A DNA stretch of 64,000 nt from Clostridia bacterium (GCA_017464525.1 JAFTZM010000010.1:1-64000); one strand, 5' to 3'; shown: positions 15,694 through 24,910, counted from the stretch's first letter. Numbers and translations are program-made. Notes: generated by a model from the letters alone, not told the origin.

Positions 15694-16746
15694 TTATAAT
15701 TCCTCCTTCGGATATTGAATTTCGATCGCTTTCCCCAGTCGGGCAGATTCGGCCGCCGCCACACATACGGCTACGGTACATTCGCCGTCGAAGGAGGTGG
15801 TGGGCACCGGAGCATCCTGCAGGATGCTTTCGGCAAAGTTTTCCAGCTCCCCGAAGGTATTGTGGTTGGAGATGGAAACGGGGTACTGCACCGGGATCGT
15901 GTAGTCCCGTTTGCCGGTAAAGAGGGGATCCTTTTCCTTCAGTCCCTCCTTGAACACGGTGATGTGGGTACCGGTGTTATCGCAGATGATGGTGCCCTTG
16001 GTGCCGTAAAAAACAGAGCGCATGGTATAGTTCCGCTTGCAACCGATGGATACGAACACCTTGCCCAGTACATCCCCGGGGAACCGGAGGATGGAAACGG
16101 TGCAATCGTTCACCGGCCAATCGGTCAGGCATTTATGGTTGGAATAGGCGGTGATCTCATAGGGATCGCCGGCGATCCACCGTAGCAGATCCACCGCATG
16201 GCAGCCGCCGCCGATGTAGGGCTCCCGCCGGGGATCCACCCGCCAATCGTCTGCTCCGCGGGCAATGGAGTAATCGTGGGCATATTCGCTCTCCACATAG
16301 AAAAGCTCCCCGATCTCGCCTCGCTGGATCAGCTCCTTGGTTTTAATAAAGGCGGGGGTGTAGCGGCAGATCTGGCCGATCATCAGCCGCCCGCCGTACT
16401 TTTTCTCGGCTGCCCGCATGGCTTCACATTCCTCTAAGGTCAGGGCCATGGGCTTTTCGCAAAGGACATCCTTGCCCGCCGCCAGGGCTGCTTCAGTCAT
16501 CTCGAGATGCAGGCCGTCCGGGACGCAAAGCACCACGGCCTCTACCTCCGGATTCTTCAAAACATCCCGCCAATCGGTGTAAAAGCTGGGGCATAGCACC
16601 CGCTCCCGGGCGATCTCCAGCCGGGCAGGATCCTTATCGCATACCGCCATCAGCTCCATTTTAGGGCTGCGGGCAATGGCTTCAATATGTAGCAGCCCCA
16701 TGTTGCTGGCGCCGATGGCACCAAATTTTACGCGTTTTTCATTCAT
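15694..16746 (-). CDS. Gfo/Idh/MocA-family oxidoreductase
   Basis: A 350-residue NAD(P)-dependent sugar or inositol dehydrogenase-like enzyme. The Rossmann start is KFGAIGASNMGLLHIEA, and the catalytic-lysine motif CEKPMALTLEEC lies at about residues 93-104. A GGCHAVDLLRWIAG block (about 180-193) carries the usual D/H pair. ATG 16746 is preferred because it follows GGAG and starts the domain. It overlaps the upstream AraC gene by 8 bp and abuts the ceramidase-like gene. The substrate is unknown, but an intact EKP motif argues for a working enzyme, unlike the homologue at 7337. Confidence 0.9.
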   Translation of the reverse strand: MNEKRVKFGAIGASNMGLLHIEAIARSPKMELMAVCDKDPARLEIARERVLCPSFYTDWRDVLKNPEVEAVVLCVPDGLHLEMTEAALAAGKDVLCEKPMALTLEECEAMRAAEKKYGGRLMIGQICRYTPAFIKTKELIQRGEIGELFYVESEYAHDYSIARGADDWRVDPRREPYIGGGCHAVDLLRWIAGDPYEITAYSNHKCLTDWPVNDCTVSILRFPGDVLGKVFVSIGCKRNYTMRSVFYGTKGTIICDNTGTHITVFKEGLKEKDPLFTGKRDYTIPVQYPVSISNHNTFGELENFAESILQDAPVPTTSFDGECTVAVCVAAAESARLGKAIEIQYPKEEL

Positions 16747-17590
16747 TTGATTCACTCCATTCTCGCGGCGTTTTGCCGGTTCTTTTTTTAAAGGTTTTGG
16801 AAAAATGATTGCCCGATTCAAAGGAAAGATAGTCGGCGATCTGGGTGAAATTCAGGTTGGTTTCCCGGATCAGCTCTTTGGCCCGGCTGATCTTCATATC
16901 CAGAAAGGTATCGATGATCCCTCGGCCGTATTTCTTGGAAAATTCCCGCTTAATGTAGGGCACACTTAGGGAGAGGGCCCCGGCGATCTGCTCTAAGGTC
17001 ACCCGGTCGGTCACATGGGCGGTCAGGTAAGTATAGACCCCATCTGCCACTGTGGTGCGGCGGGCCGGGCTTTGATCCGTCAGGCGGGATTCTATCATCT
17101 TGATCAGAAAGATCTCTAATTTATTTTTTAAGGCCTGCAGCCGCCCTCGGGAGATCCCCGGCCGAACCTGATAGCCCAGCTCGTGGCTTTGATCCGGCAT
17201 CAGTTCAAAGCAGCGGGTGCCTTCCTCGGCGATCTCGCTCAGCAGTTCCTGCTCATCCTCCGTCAGGTCAATGACCCTGCCGCAAAGGGGCAGCAGCAGA
17301 CTTCCTTTGCAGATAAAGCCGGAAAGGCTCAGGGTGGTCTCTCCTTCTGTTTCGACAAGATGATGGGCCGTATTTGGCGGAGTCAAAAAGCATTGCCCCG
17401 CCTCGGCGCTGAAAGTGGCATCCCCCGAGCGCATGGTCACCTTTCCCCGGCGAACAAAGTATAATTCGTAGTGCTCATGCTGATCTGCATCGGAGGTGGG
17501 CTGCATCTGCTTTCGGGTAAAAAACAGTACCAGCCGGTCGATCATAAAGAGATTGATGATCTCGGTTGTCTTGAACGGTTTTGTAATCAT
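16739..17590 (-). CDS. AraC-family transcriptional regulator
   Basis: A regulator of about 283 residues with a cupin sensor domain (HEHYELYFVRRG at about 39-50, FLTPPNTAHH) and a C-terminal AraC double helix-turn-helix (VTLEQIAGALSLSVPYIKREF; IADYLSFESGNHFSKTF, ending TGKTPREW). It is first in a three-gene minus-strand operon with the oxidoreductase and the ceramidase-like gene and probably controls that operon. The start is uncertain: ATG 17590 has a TATAAT only a few bases upstream, so it could be leaderless, or translation may begin at ATG 17545 or upstream at 17641. Confidence 0.88.
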   Translation of the reverse strand: MITKPFKTTEIINLFMIDRLVLFFTRKQMQPTSDADQHEHYELYFVRRGKVTMRSGDATFSAEAGQCFLTPPNTAHHLVETEGETTLSLSGFICKGSLLLPLCGRVIDLTEDEQELLSEIAEEGTRCFELMPDQSHELGYQVRPGISRGRLQALKNKLEIFLIKMIESRLTDQSPARRTTVADGVYTYLTAHVTDRVTLEQIAGALSLSVPYIKREFSKKYGRGIIDTFLDMKISRAKELIRETNLNFTQIADYLSFESGNHFSKTFKKRTGKTPREWSESNE

Positions 17591-17748
17591 GGCTATATTA
17601 TAACATCTTTTTGTTGATTTGCATCGTAAAATCAGATACAAAAATAGTATAATCAGATCCTTTTATCCCGCTAAAAGCCAGACTGCCGAAAAAAGTGCAG
17701 ATTTCGCTGATCACATCTCGAAGGCGTATGTGATACGCTGAGCGAAGC

Positions 17749-17844
17749 GGATTTCGATCCATCTATCATTTTTCCAAGGCATTCAAGAAGCAATGGGGGA
17801 TGGCCCCGGCGGATTATCGCAGGACTTGTGCGGTTTACCGTTGA
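17749..17844 (+). pseudogene. Remnant of an AraC-family regulator C-terminus
   Basis: A 31-codon stretch encodes GFRSIYHFSKAFKK followed by QWGMAPADYRR and a stop. This is the hallmark end of the second AraC helix-turn-helix. There is no matching upstream domain in any frame, so it is a relic of a lost plus-strand gene. The promoter of the polymer cluster begins at its stop codon. Confidence 0.7.
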
Positions 17845-17869
17845 CAGGTGCAAGAATATTGAATATAAT
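17841..17869 (+). promoter_or_regulatory. Consensus promoter of the surface-polymer cluster
   Basis: A perfect TTGACA (17841-17846), a 17-bp spacer and a perfect TATAAT (17864-17869), 35 bp before the first start codon. The genes from 17904 to 30755 are all co-directional and closely spaced, so this may drive the entire cluster. Confidence 0.8.
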
Positions 17870-17903
17870 TATTAATATCCATTCTGGAGAGGAGCGTCGA
17901 AAA

Positions 17904-18848
17904 ATGAAATTGTCTTTGATCGTCCCCTGCTTTAATGAGCAGGATAATGTGGCATTATTTTATGAGACTTGCGCGCAGGTGTTCCAAGGCGTGATCCCTT
18001 CCTATGAACTGATCTTTGTGAACGACGGCAGCCGGGATGCCACCTGGCAGCGGCTGAAAATGATCCGGGAGCGCAACCCGGAGGCAAAGCTCAAACTGGT
18101 GAATTTTTCCCGTAATTTCGGCAAGGAGGCAGCCATCTATGCCGGCCTGCAGAAGGCGGCGGGGGATTATGTCACGGTGATCGATGCGGATCTGCAGCAG
18201 CGCCCCGAGGTGGTGCTGGAGATGGTGCGGCTGCTGGATGAAAACGAGGAGGTCGACTGCGTGGCGGCCTATCAGGAGCAGCGGCGGGAAGGGAAATTCA
18301 TTTCCTTCTGCAAAAAAATGTTTTATAAGCTGATCAATAAGGTCTGCGATATTGATTTTCACGATAACGCCAGCGATTTCCGCACCTTCCGCAAGCGGAT
18401 GGCCGAGGCGATCGTGGAGATGCGGGAATACCACCGCTTTTCCAAGGGCATCTTTTCCTGGGTGGGCTTTAATACCCACTTTATTCCCTATACCGCCGAG
18501 GAACGGAATGCCGGGCAGACCTCCTGGTCCTTCTGGAAACTGCTGAAATATGCCTGCGAGGGTTTTTTGTCCTTTACCACCTTTCCCCTGCGGCTGTCCA
18601 CCTATTTGGGGAGCATCGCTTCTCTGGCCGCTATCATCTATCTGATCGTGGTGGTGATCCAGAAGCTTACCAACCATATCGATGTACCGGGCTATGCCAC
18701 TATCGTAGTGCTGATCCTGCTGATGAGCGGCATCCAGCTGATCATGCTGGGCATGATCGGGGAATACCTGGCCCGGGTCTATATCGAAAGCAAGCAGCGG
18801 CCTATCTGCATTGAAAAGGAGTATTTATCCTATGAAGATGCTGAATGA
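17904..18848 (+). CDS. GT2 polyprenyl-phosphate glycosyltransferase (GtrB/DPM1-like)
   Basis: A 314-residue membrane glycosyltransferase. The GT2 domain shows SLIVPCFNEQDN, VNDGSRDAT and the DxD-like VIDADLQQRPE motif, then two C-terminal transmembrane helices (about residues 228-300). This layout is that of enzymes that charge undecaprenyl phosphate with a single sugar for transfer outside the membrane. ATG 17904 follows GGAGAGG. The first gene of the polymer cluster, it overlaps the next gene by 17 bp. Confidence 0.92.
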   Translation: MKLSLIVPCFNEQDNVALFYETCAQVFQGVIPSYELIFVNDGSRDATWQRLKMIRERNPEAKLKLVNFSRNFGKEAAIYAGLQKAAGDYVTVIDADLQQRPEVVLEMVRLLDENEEVDCVAAYQEQRREGKFISFCKKMFYKLINKVCDIDFHDNASDFRTFRKRMAEAIVEMREYHRFSKGIFSWVGFNTHFIPYTAEERNAGQTSWSFWKLLKYACEGFLSFTTFPLRLSTYLGSIASLAAIIYLIVVVIQKLTNHIDVPGYATIVVLILLMSGIQLIMLGMIGEYLARVYIESKQRPICIEKEYLSYEDAE

Positions 18849-20136
18849 AAATAAATGGATCGCTGCCGGCATCCTTTGTTTCATCTTTCTGGTGATGCTG
18901 TTCTGTAATTTTCAAACTCCGTACATCGCCGATGATTACAGTTATCACTACAGCTGGGCCACCGGGGAGCGGATCACCAATGTATGGCAGATCTTTGCTT
19001 CCATGAAGGTACATTATACCGCTACCAACGGCCGGCTGGTGACCCATTTTCTGGTGCAGATCTTCGAAATGCTGCCGAAATGGGTCTTCAACTTCTGCAA
19101 TGCGGCGCTCTTTACCGCTATGATCGGAATGCTTTATAAACTTTCTGCCGGCCAAAAGCGCAGCAACCTGCTGCTCCTTTGCCTATTTGGGGCGGTGTGG
19201 CTCTTTACCCCCGCCTTCGGCCAGGTCTTTCTCTGGCTGGATGGCTCCTGCAACTACCTCTGGAGTATCCTCATGGGGCTGTTTTATCTGCTGCCCTTCG
19301 CTGCCGATCTGCTCTTTGATAAGCCCATGAAAAAACTCTGGCAGCAGTTTCTGTTTCTGCCCTTTTCGGTATTGATGGGGGCTTATTCCGAAAATGTTTC
19401 TGCCGCTTTTATGGGGATGGCGGTGCTGCTGCAGCTGATACTGATGCTGATGCAGCATAAAAAATGTACCTGGTGGGAGCCTCTCAGCGTGGTGGCGGCC
19501 CTGGCAGGCTATCTCCCCATGATCTCCGCAGAAGGGACTGCAAAATTCAACGGGATCGAATATACGGCGGAAAACTTACGTTTAGGCTTTATAAATGCCC
19601 TGAAAAACTATCAAAAACTGGAGGTTTTGCTGGCAGTTTTTTGCGTTTTTTTGGTGCTGGCCTGCCTGGAAAGGGCGGAAAAAAAGAAGCTTGCCATGGC
19701 GCTGATCCTTTTTGCCGGCTCTCTGGCAGCCTGCTTTTTGATGATGTTTTCGGCCAATTTTGATGACCGCCGCCTTCTTGGCAGCGCGGTCCTGCTGATC
19801 GCTGCCTGCGGCGTTTTATTTCAACCTCTCTTCGAAGGGCGGCACCGGGCGGCAGCCTCTGCTCTGGCCTCGGTGCTGATGCTTTATACCTCCCTTCATC
19901 TGCTGCTGGGCGTTCATGATGTCTATGCCTCCGGCAGGGAATACCGCAATAATGTGCAGTATATCTACGATTGCAAGGTCCAAGGGATCACCGAGATCCG
20001 GCTGCCCATCATCCAGCCGGAGACCAAATACTCTGCCGGCCACGGCTTGTACTACCTTTCCACCGAGACGGCCGACCTTTGGCCCAACGATGCCATGGCC
20101 AAGTACTACGGGGTGGATTCCATCTTGGGCTATTGA
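18832..20136 (+). CDS. Multi-pass membrane protein, DUF6056-type glycosyltransferase-like
   Basis: A 434-residue protein with about ten hydrophobic segments. The first external loop contains TPYIADDYSYHYSW, where GT-C fold enzymes and DUF6056 proteins carry acidic residues. A plausible role is to use the lipid-linked sugar made by the preceding GtrB-like enzyme, as in GtrB/GtrC pairs. This is inferred from topology, the acidic loop and the overlapping gene arrangement. The C-terminal ~80 residues (after HLLLGVHDVY) are extracytoplasmic and lack recognised motifs. Confidence 0.7.
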   Translation: MKMLNENKWIAAGILCFIFLVMLFCNFQTPYIADDYSYHYSWATGERITNVWQIFASMKVHYTATNGRLVTHFLVQIFEMLPKWVFNFCNAALFTAMIGMLYKLSAGQKRSNLLLLCLFGAVWLFTPAFGQVFLWLDGSCNYLWSILMGLFYLLPFAADLLFDKPMKKLWQQFLFLPFSVLMGAYSENVSAAFMGMAVLLQLILMLMQHKKCTWWEPLSVVAALAGYLPMISAEGTAKFNGIEYTAENLRLGFINALKNYQKLEVLLAVFCVFLVLACLERAEKKKLAMALILFAGSLAACFLMMFSANFDDRRLLGSAVLLIAACGVLFQPLFEGRHRAAASALASVLMLYTSLHLLLGVHDVYASGREYRNNVQYIYDCKVQGITEIRLPIIQPETKYSAGHGLYYLSTETADLWPNDAMAKYYGVDSILGY

Positions 20137-20200
20137 CTTCAACCAGGAGATTTGGTATACTAAAGAATAATGGTATTTTTGAATAAGGAGGGATGCTCCG

Positions 20201-21334
20201 TTGAAAAAAATAGCGTTTTTGGTTCTTCATCTCGGCTACGGCGGGACAGAGCGGGCTGTGGTGTCTGAAGCGAATTTATTATCGGATTTTTGTGATGTAG
20301 AGATATTCTGTTTATATCAGCTTTTAGAGAAACCCGCTTTTGAGCTGGATCCAAGGGTAAAGGTGACCTATCTGGCGAAGGGGCTGAAGCCCAATAGAGA
20401 GGGGCTTCACGATGCCTTCCGGCGTAAAAATCCCTTTAAAATTCTTGAGGAGTGCACCAAAAGTGCGAGGATCCTTTACCTCCGCCGCCATTTAATGAAG
20501 AAGGCTATCAAAAAGTGCGATGCGGATGTGATCATTTCCTCCCGCTATATGTATCATCAGTTGTTAACAAAATATGCCAAAAAGGGCACCGTCTGCATTG
20601 CGCAGGAGCATAATCATCATAACGGAAACGAGGAATATATCCAGCAGCAGGTGGATGCGGTGCGGGATATGGACTATTTTATGCCGGTATCCCGGGAGCT
20701 TACCGAGTTTTATTCCGGGCGGGTCCATCCGGGGGTGAAATGTAAATATATCCCCCACCATCTGGATGATTTTCCCAAGGAAACCTCTCCTTTAACTGAA
20801 AAGAACCTGATCGCCGTGGGGCGCCTTTCCCCGGAAAAGGGGATGGACGAGCTGGTGCTGGTCTATCAGGAACTGGCAGAAAAATACCCCGGTTGGAAGC
20901 TGCATATTGTGGGCGACGGAGAGGAGCGGGAAGCGCTGGAGGCGCAGATCGCGGAGCTGGGGCTGAACGATCAGATCGTGATGCACGGCTTTAAGAATAA
21001 AAAAGAGATCAATGCCCTGTTGATGCAATCTTCTATTTATGTGATGACATCTCATACCGAATCCTTCGGGCTGGTGCTCATCGAGGCGCAGGCTTTGGGC
21101 GTTCCTTGTGTCGCTTACGACAGTGCGCAGGGTGCCCGTGAGATTATTCAGTCCGGGGTGAACGGGCTGCTGATCCCCAACCGTGACCGGGCAGAGATGG
21201 TTGCTGCCTTGGGGCGGTTGATTGAGGATGAATCCTATCGCAAAGCCATCGGTCGGGCCGGCAAAGAATCTGCTTATGAATATTCTGCCGAGCAGGTTCG
21301 ATCCAAGTGGCTGGAATTTATTAATACACTTTGA
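20201..21334 (+). CDS. GT4-family glycosyltransferase
   Basis: A 377-residue GT-B-fold enzyme. The N-terminal domain has VLHLGYGGTERAV, the glycine-rich acceptor-side loop. The C-terminal domain has VGRLSPEKGMDELV, IVGDGEEREALE, and the donor-binding ESFGLVLIEAQALGVP (EX7E motif). It would transfer a nucleotide-sugar residue to the growing polymer on the cytoplasmic face. The start is TTG 20201, chosen because AAGGAGGG lies 9 bp upstream and the domain begins at once; there is no in-frame ATG nearby. Confidence 0.92.
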   Translation: MKKIAFLVLHLGYGGTERAVVSEANLLSDFCDVEIFCLYQLLEKPAFELDPRVKVTYLAKGLKPNREGLHDAFRRKNPFKILEECTKSARILYLRRHLMKKAIKKCDADVIISSRYMYHQLLTKYAKKGTVCIAQEHNHHNGNEEYIQQQVDAVRDMDYFMPVSRELTEFYSGRVHPGVKCKYIPHHLDDFPKETSPLTEKNLIAVGRLSPEKGMDELVLVYQELAEKYPGWKLHIVGDGEEREALEAQIAELGLNDQIVMHGFKNKKEINALLMQSSIYVMTSHTESFGLVLIEAQALGVPCVAYDSAQGAREIIQSGVNGLLIPNRDRAEMVAALGRLIEDESYRKAIGRAGKESAYEYSAEQVRSKWLEFINTL

Positions 21335-21346
21335 GGTATATCAAAA

Positions 21347-22063
21347 ATGAGAGTTTATTTTGAAAAACTTTTCAAAGGAAGCCGGGATAACTACCTGCTT
21401 CAACTGAAGGAAAAATTAGCCGAAGAAACCAAAACCTTTATTGTGACCGCAAATCCCGAGGCTTTCATGTTCGGGGAGCAGGATCCGGAGATGAACGCTC
21501 TGTTGCTGGACGAGGAGACCTCTGTGGTGGCAGACGGAATCGGGATCGTCAAGGCCGCCGCCATGCTGGATATTGAGGTGGCGGAGCGGATCCCCGGGGT
21601 GGATATCGCCGAGCAGCTGATGATCTACGGAAACGAGCTGGGAAAATCCATCTTTTTGCTGGGTTCCAAGCAGGAGGTCATCGATGCGATGTGCAAGGTG
21701 ATGGCGGAAAAATACCCCAACCTGAAGGTGGCCGGTGCCATCAACGGTTATGTACCGGACAAGGATGCCGCCTTTGAGGAGATCAAAAAGGCCGCTCCCG
21801 ATATCGTGCTGGTGGCGCTGGGGATCCCGGCTCAGGAAAAGCTGATCTATAAGCATCTCAAGGATTTCAATAAGGGAATTTTTGTGGGTGTGGGCGGCAG
21901 CCTGGATGTGCTCAGCGGCAGCAAAGAACGTGCCCCCGAATTTTTTATCAATCATAACCTGGAATGGGCTTACCGGATCGCTAAGGAGCCCAAACGGCTG
22001 AAACGGTTTTATAACAGCCATGTGAAATTTATCTTTAAGGTTCAGAAAGAGAAACGGGGATAA
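21347..22063 (+). CDS. tagA: WecG/TagA/CpsF-family (GT26) N-acetylmannosaminyltransferase-like
   Basis: A 238-residue GT26 enzyme. In wall teichoic acid synthesis TagA/TarA adds N-acetylmannosamine to undecaprenyl-PP-GlcNAc to form the linkage unit. Family blocks seen are TANPEAFMF, VADGIGIVKAA (with the catalytic-type Asp), RIPGVDIAEQL, FLLGSKQEV, VALGIPAQEK and VGVGGSLDVLSG. The MnaA/WecB-type epimerase encoded at 26254 could make the UDP-ManNAc donor. Length and order are complete. ATG 21347 is 13 bp after the preceding stop. Confidence 0.9.
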   Translation: MRVYFEKLFKGSRDNYLLQLKEKLAEETKTFIVTANPEAFMFGEQDPEMNALLLDEETSVVADGIGIVKAAAMLDIEVAERIPGVDIAEQLMIYGNELGKSIFLLGSKQEVIDAMCKVMAEKYPNLKVAGAINGYVPDKDAAFEEIKKAAPDIVLVALGIPAQEKLIYKHLKDFNKGIFVGVGGSLDVLSGSKERAPEFFINHNLEWAYRIAKEPKRLKRFYNSHVKFIFKVQKEKRG

Positions 22064-22074
22064 CGTTAAATTTT

Positions 22075-23421
22075 ATGGTTAAAAATAAAGAAGTTCTAAC
22101 AAAGATTATAGAATGGTTCATCGTGCTGCAGCCGGTGATCGATTTTCTCACCTCTCTGAGCGTGCGCTTTTCAGACTCCTCCCTTACCTTCGGTATTGTG
22201 GTGCGGGTCTTGTTCACGGGGTTGATCTGCTTTTATCTGGTGTTCCTTTATAAGGGAAGGATGAAAAAAGCGATGATCGGCTATCTGCTCGCCGTCATTG
22301 CATACGGAATAATATTTATAGGAATAAATATCTGGACAGGCGGCCTGTGGACCGTAGTGGAAAACGCAAAGATGTTCTTTAAGATTTTCTACTTTCTGTT
22401 TGTTCTGTTCTTTTTCTATGCTCGGTATCTGGAAAATGGGCACCTGATCGGAGATAAGCTGCTGGTAGTTATCTTTGCGGAGTATGCGGTCAGTATTTTT
22501 GTATCTGCTGTTACAAATACCAGTTTTGTGGCATACGAATTTGCAGAAGGCTATGTAGGCTGGTTCTATGCGGCCAATGAGATCGGTGCGGTGATCGCTA
22601 TTCTGGCTCCGGTAGCACTTCTTTTTGCTTTTGAGACCAAGAAACTATGGATCAAGATCGCGGTTGGTTTTCTGGCTTGCTTTGCGGCGGTCTATATCGG
22701 TACCAAGGTGCCGTTCTATGCGGTGATCGGTGCCATTTTGATGCTGATCGTCTTTTATGTCTTTAAAACGGTCAGTACCAAAAAGGGGATGGAGACCTTG
22801 GCTCAGGGGGTTGCCATGGTGGTCATGCTCACCCTTCTTTATCAGATCAATTCCCCCATGAAGCAAAACAGTGCGGTTTTCTCCGGAGAACACTTTGAGT
22901 CTCATGTGATAGAAAAATTAGAGCCGGAGGATCCTGATGACCCGGGGACCGAGGAGCCGTCCGATATTACGGAAAGCAAGTTCTTTCTGGTGGCAAACTG
23001 GTTCCTGAGCGATCGGCTTTATTATGCGGAAAATGCCATCGTGGCGTACGGTGAAGCTGATCTGCTGCATAAGGCCGTTGGATTGGGCCATCATTTCCAA
23101 TTGAAGGACGGCAGAACCCTGATCGAAATGGACTTTTTGGCCTTGGTGATCAATCACGGTATTGTTGGTTTTCTGCTCTATATGCTGCCGATCATTTATT
23201 TTGCCATTCTTTGCATTTCGATGCTTTTCAAAAATATCAAGTATTTTTTCAAGATGCGATATGAGCTGACTTATACATATGCGGTGCTGATCGGCATGGG
23301 CTGCGCCTTTCTGGCGGGGCACGTTTTGGTGGCGCCGGCAGTCAGTGTATATGTTGCCATTATGATCATAAAATTATATGCATCCTTTAAAGCTGAAAAA
23401 TTTAAGGAGGTTACGGAATGA
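22075..23421 (+). CDS. O-antigen ligase/polymerase-like membrane protein
   Basis: A 448-residue protein with about 12 transmembrane segments and one large extracytoplasmic loop (about residues 275-345) rich in Glu/Asp/Pro (EPEDPDDPGTEEP). That is the general layout of Wzy polymerases and O-antigen ligases. After the loop comes GLGHHFQLKDGR and LVINHGIVGFLLY, resembling the conserved histidine segment of the ligase family. It is more AT-rich than the neighbours. It would polymerise or ligate repeat units outside the membrane. It overlaps tagD by 4 bp. Confidence 0.72.
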   Translation: MVKNKEVLTKIIEWFIVLQPVIDFLTSLSVRFSDSSLTFGIVVRVLFTGLICFYLVFLYKGRMKKAMIGYLLAVIAYGIIFIGINIWTGGLWTVVENAKMFFKIFYFLFVLFFFYARYLENGHLIGDKLLVVIFAEYAVSIFVSAVTNTSFVAYEFAEGYVGWFYAANEIGAVIAILAPVALLFAFETKKLWIKIAVGFLACFAAVYIGTKVPFYAVIGAILMLIVFYVFKTVSTKKGMETLAQGVAMVVMLTLLYQINSPMKQNSAVFSGEHFESHVIEKLEPEDPDDPGTEEPSDITESKFFLVANWFLSDRLYYAENAIVAYGEADLLHKAVGLGHHFQLKDGRTLIEMDFLALVINHGIVGFLLYMLPIIYFAILCISMLFKNIKYFFKMRYELTYTYAVLIGMGCAFLAGHVLVAPAVSVYVAIMIIKLYASFKAEKFKEVTE

Positions 23422-23813
23422 AGACTGTTCTTACCTACGGCACCTTTGATCTTTTGCACAAAGGGCACATCAACATTCTGCGCCGGGCAAAGGAGCTGGG
23501 CGATTATCTGATCGTGGCAGTTTCTACCGATGAATTTAATGCCATCAAGGGCAAAAAGGCCTATTATTCCTATGAGGATCGGAAAATGATCGTGGAAGCC
23601 ATCCGCTATGTGGACAAGGTCATTCCCGAGGAGACCTGGGAGCAGAAGCTGGATGATGTAAAAAAATATAACGTCGATATCGTTGCCATGGGCAGCGATT
23701 GGGCGGATTCCGATGAATTCAAGGTGCTGCAGGAGGCCTGCGAATTGGTTTTCCTGCCCCGCACGGAAAATATCTCTACTACACAGATCAAAACCGATCT
23801 GAAATCAAAATAA
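23418..23813 (+). CDS. tagD: Glycerol-3-phosphate cytidylyltransferase
   Basis: A 131-residue enzyme that makes CDP-glycerol from CTP and glycerol 3-phosphate, the activated precursor of poly(glycerol phosphate) teichoic acid. The nucleotide-binding HxGH motif is LLHKGHINIL (residues 12-21), and the ISTTQIK end matches the RTEGISTT block of TagD/TarD. It overlaps the preceding stop (ATGA) and lies in the same operon as a TagB/F-like glycerophosphotransferase at 29619. Length is exactly that of TagD. Confidence 0.95.
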   Translation: MKTVLTYGTFDLLHKGHINILRRAKELGDYLIVAVSTDEFNAIKGKKAYYSYEDRKMIVEAIRYVDKVIPEETWEQKLDDVKKYNVDIVAMGSDWADSDEFKVLQEACELVFLPRTENISTTQIKTDLKSK

Positions 23814-23826
23814 AGGGCATGGGAGA

Positions 23827-24570
23827 ATGAAAAAAGTTTTGTTGATACTACCCGCCTATAATGAAGAGGGTAATATCCTGAATACCGTAAAGCAGATTCT
23901 GGAATTTCGGGGGATCGAAGATGTTCAGGTGGATTATGTGGTCATCAATGATGGCTCTACAGACTCTACCGAGGCGATCTGCAAAAAGAACGGGCTGAAC
24001 TGCCTGACTCTGGTGCAGAATCTGGGAATCGGCGGCGCTGTGCAGACTGGCTATATCTATGCAGTTAAGGGGGGCTATGATATTGCTGTGCAGTTTGACG
24101 GAGACGGTCAGCATGATATCAATTCCTTACCCCAACTTATTGCGCCGATTTTAGCAGGAAAGGCAGATTTTACGGTGGGCTCCCGTTTTTTGGAAAAGAA
24201 AGATACTTTTCGTTCCACCTTGATGCGCAGAATAGGGATCAAATGGCTTTCTTGCCTGATCCGGCTGGTCTCAGCTTTGCACTTAGCGGATGTCACTTCC
24301 GGATATCGGGCTGCCAATAAAGCGGCGATCGCATTTCTTGCTCGTAATTACCCAATGGATTATCCCGAGCCTGAATCTGCTGTTGCATTGAAAAAAGCCG
24401 GCTTTCGTATCAAAGAAGTGCAGGTGAATATGTTTGAGCGGGCTACGGGAAAATCTTCTATCAATTTCGGCAAATCCATTTATTATATGATCAAAGTCTC
24501 GCTGGCTATTGTTTGCGCCGGGATCCAGAGAAAGGAGAAAGTGATCCATGCCGATACTGCTTCGGATTGA
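23827..24570 (+). CDS. GT2 dolichol-phosphate-mannose-synthase-like glycosyltransferase
   Basis: A 247-residue GT2 enzyme without C-terminal membrane helices. Motifs are LILPAYNEEGNI, VINDGSTDSTE and the QFDGDGQHD metal-binding triad, followed by GSRFLEKK. It would transfer a sugar to a polyprenyl phosphate. It overlaps a DUF2304 gene, a pairing often seen in Firmicute polymer clusters where the small protein may serve as the membrane partner. The ATG at 23827 follows a weak GGGA site. Confidence 0.92.
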   Translation: MKKVLLILPAYNEEGNILNTVKQILEFRGIEDVQVDYVVINDGSTDSTEAICKKNGLNCLTLVQNLGIGGAVQTGYIYAVKGGYDIAVQFDGDGQHDINSLPQLIAPILAGKADFTVGSRFLEKKDTFRSTLMRRIGIKWLSCLIRLVSALHLADVTSGYRAANKAAIAFLARNYPMDYPEPESAVALKKAGFRIKEVQVNMFERATGKSSINFGKSIYYMIKVSLAIVCAGIQRKEKVIHADTASD

Positions 24571-24910
24571 AATGATCGTTTTGGCACTGATCATCGCCGT
24601 TGTGGTGATCGTGTCGATCAATAGGAAAAAGTTGATGATTCAGTATTCTTTAGTTTGGCTGGTATTGGTAGTAGCGCTGGTCGTTGTGGCCGGCTTTCCC
24701 CAGATCATTTTTGCGCTGTGCACTATTTTTGGGATCCAAACACCCTCCAACCTGATCTATCTGCTGGGCCTCATTGCCCTTTTGCTGATCACCTTCAGCC
24801 AATCACGGATCCTTTCTAAGCAGACTGAACGGATCAAATTCTTAACACAATCTGTTTCTATTGAAAAATATCAGGCGGAGAAGAAAGAAAATGAAGATCA
24901 TGATGAATAA
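24548..24910 (+). CDS. DUF2304 small membrane protein
   Basis: A 120-residue protein with three hydrophobic helices (about 5-22, 33-55, 64-85) and a charged coiled tail (TERIKFLTQ and after). DUF2304 proteins typically sit next to DPM1-like GT2 genes and probably help anchor them. It overlaps the GT2 gene upstream by 23 bp and the GT39-like gene downstream by 20 bp, so expression is tightly coupled. Confidence 0.82.
   Translation: MPILLRIEMIVLALIIAVVVIVSINRKKLMIQYSLVWLVLVVALVVVAGFPQIIFALCTIFGIQTPSNLIYLLGLIALLLITFSQSRILSKQTERIKFLTQSVSIEKYQAEKKENEDHDE

Noticed and set aside
17671..17758. Longer AraC gene upstream of the relic at 17749
   Set aside because: Stops occur in frame directly upstream and no first helix-turn-helix or sensor domain is found in any frame.
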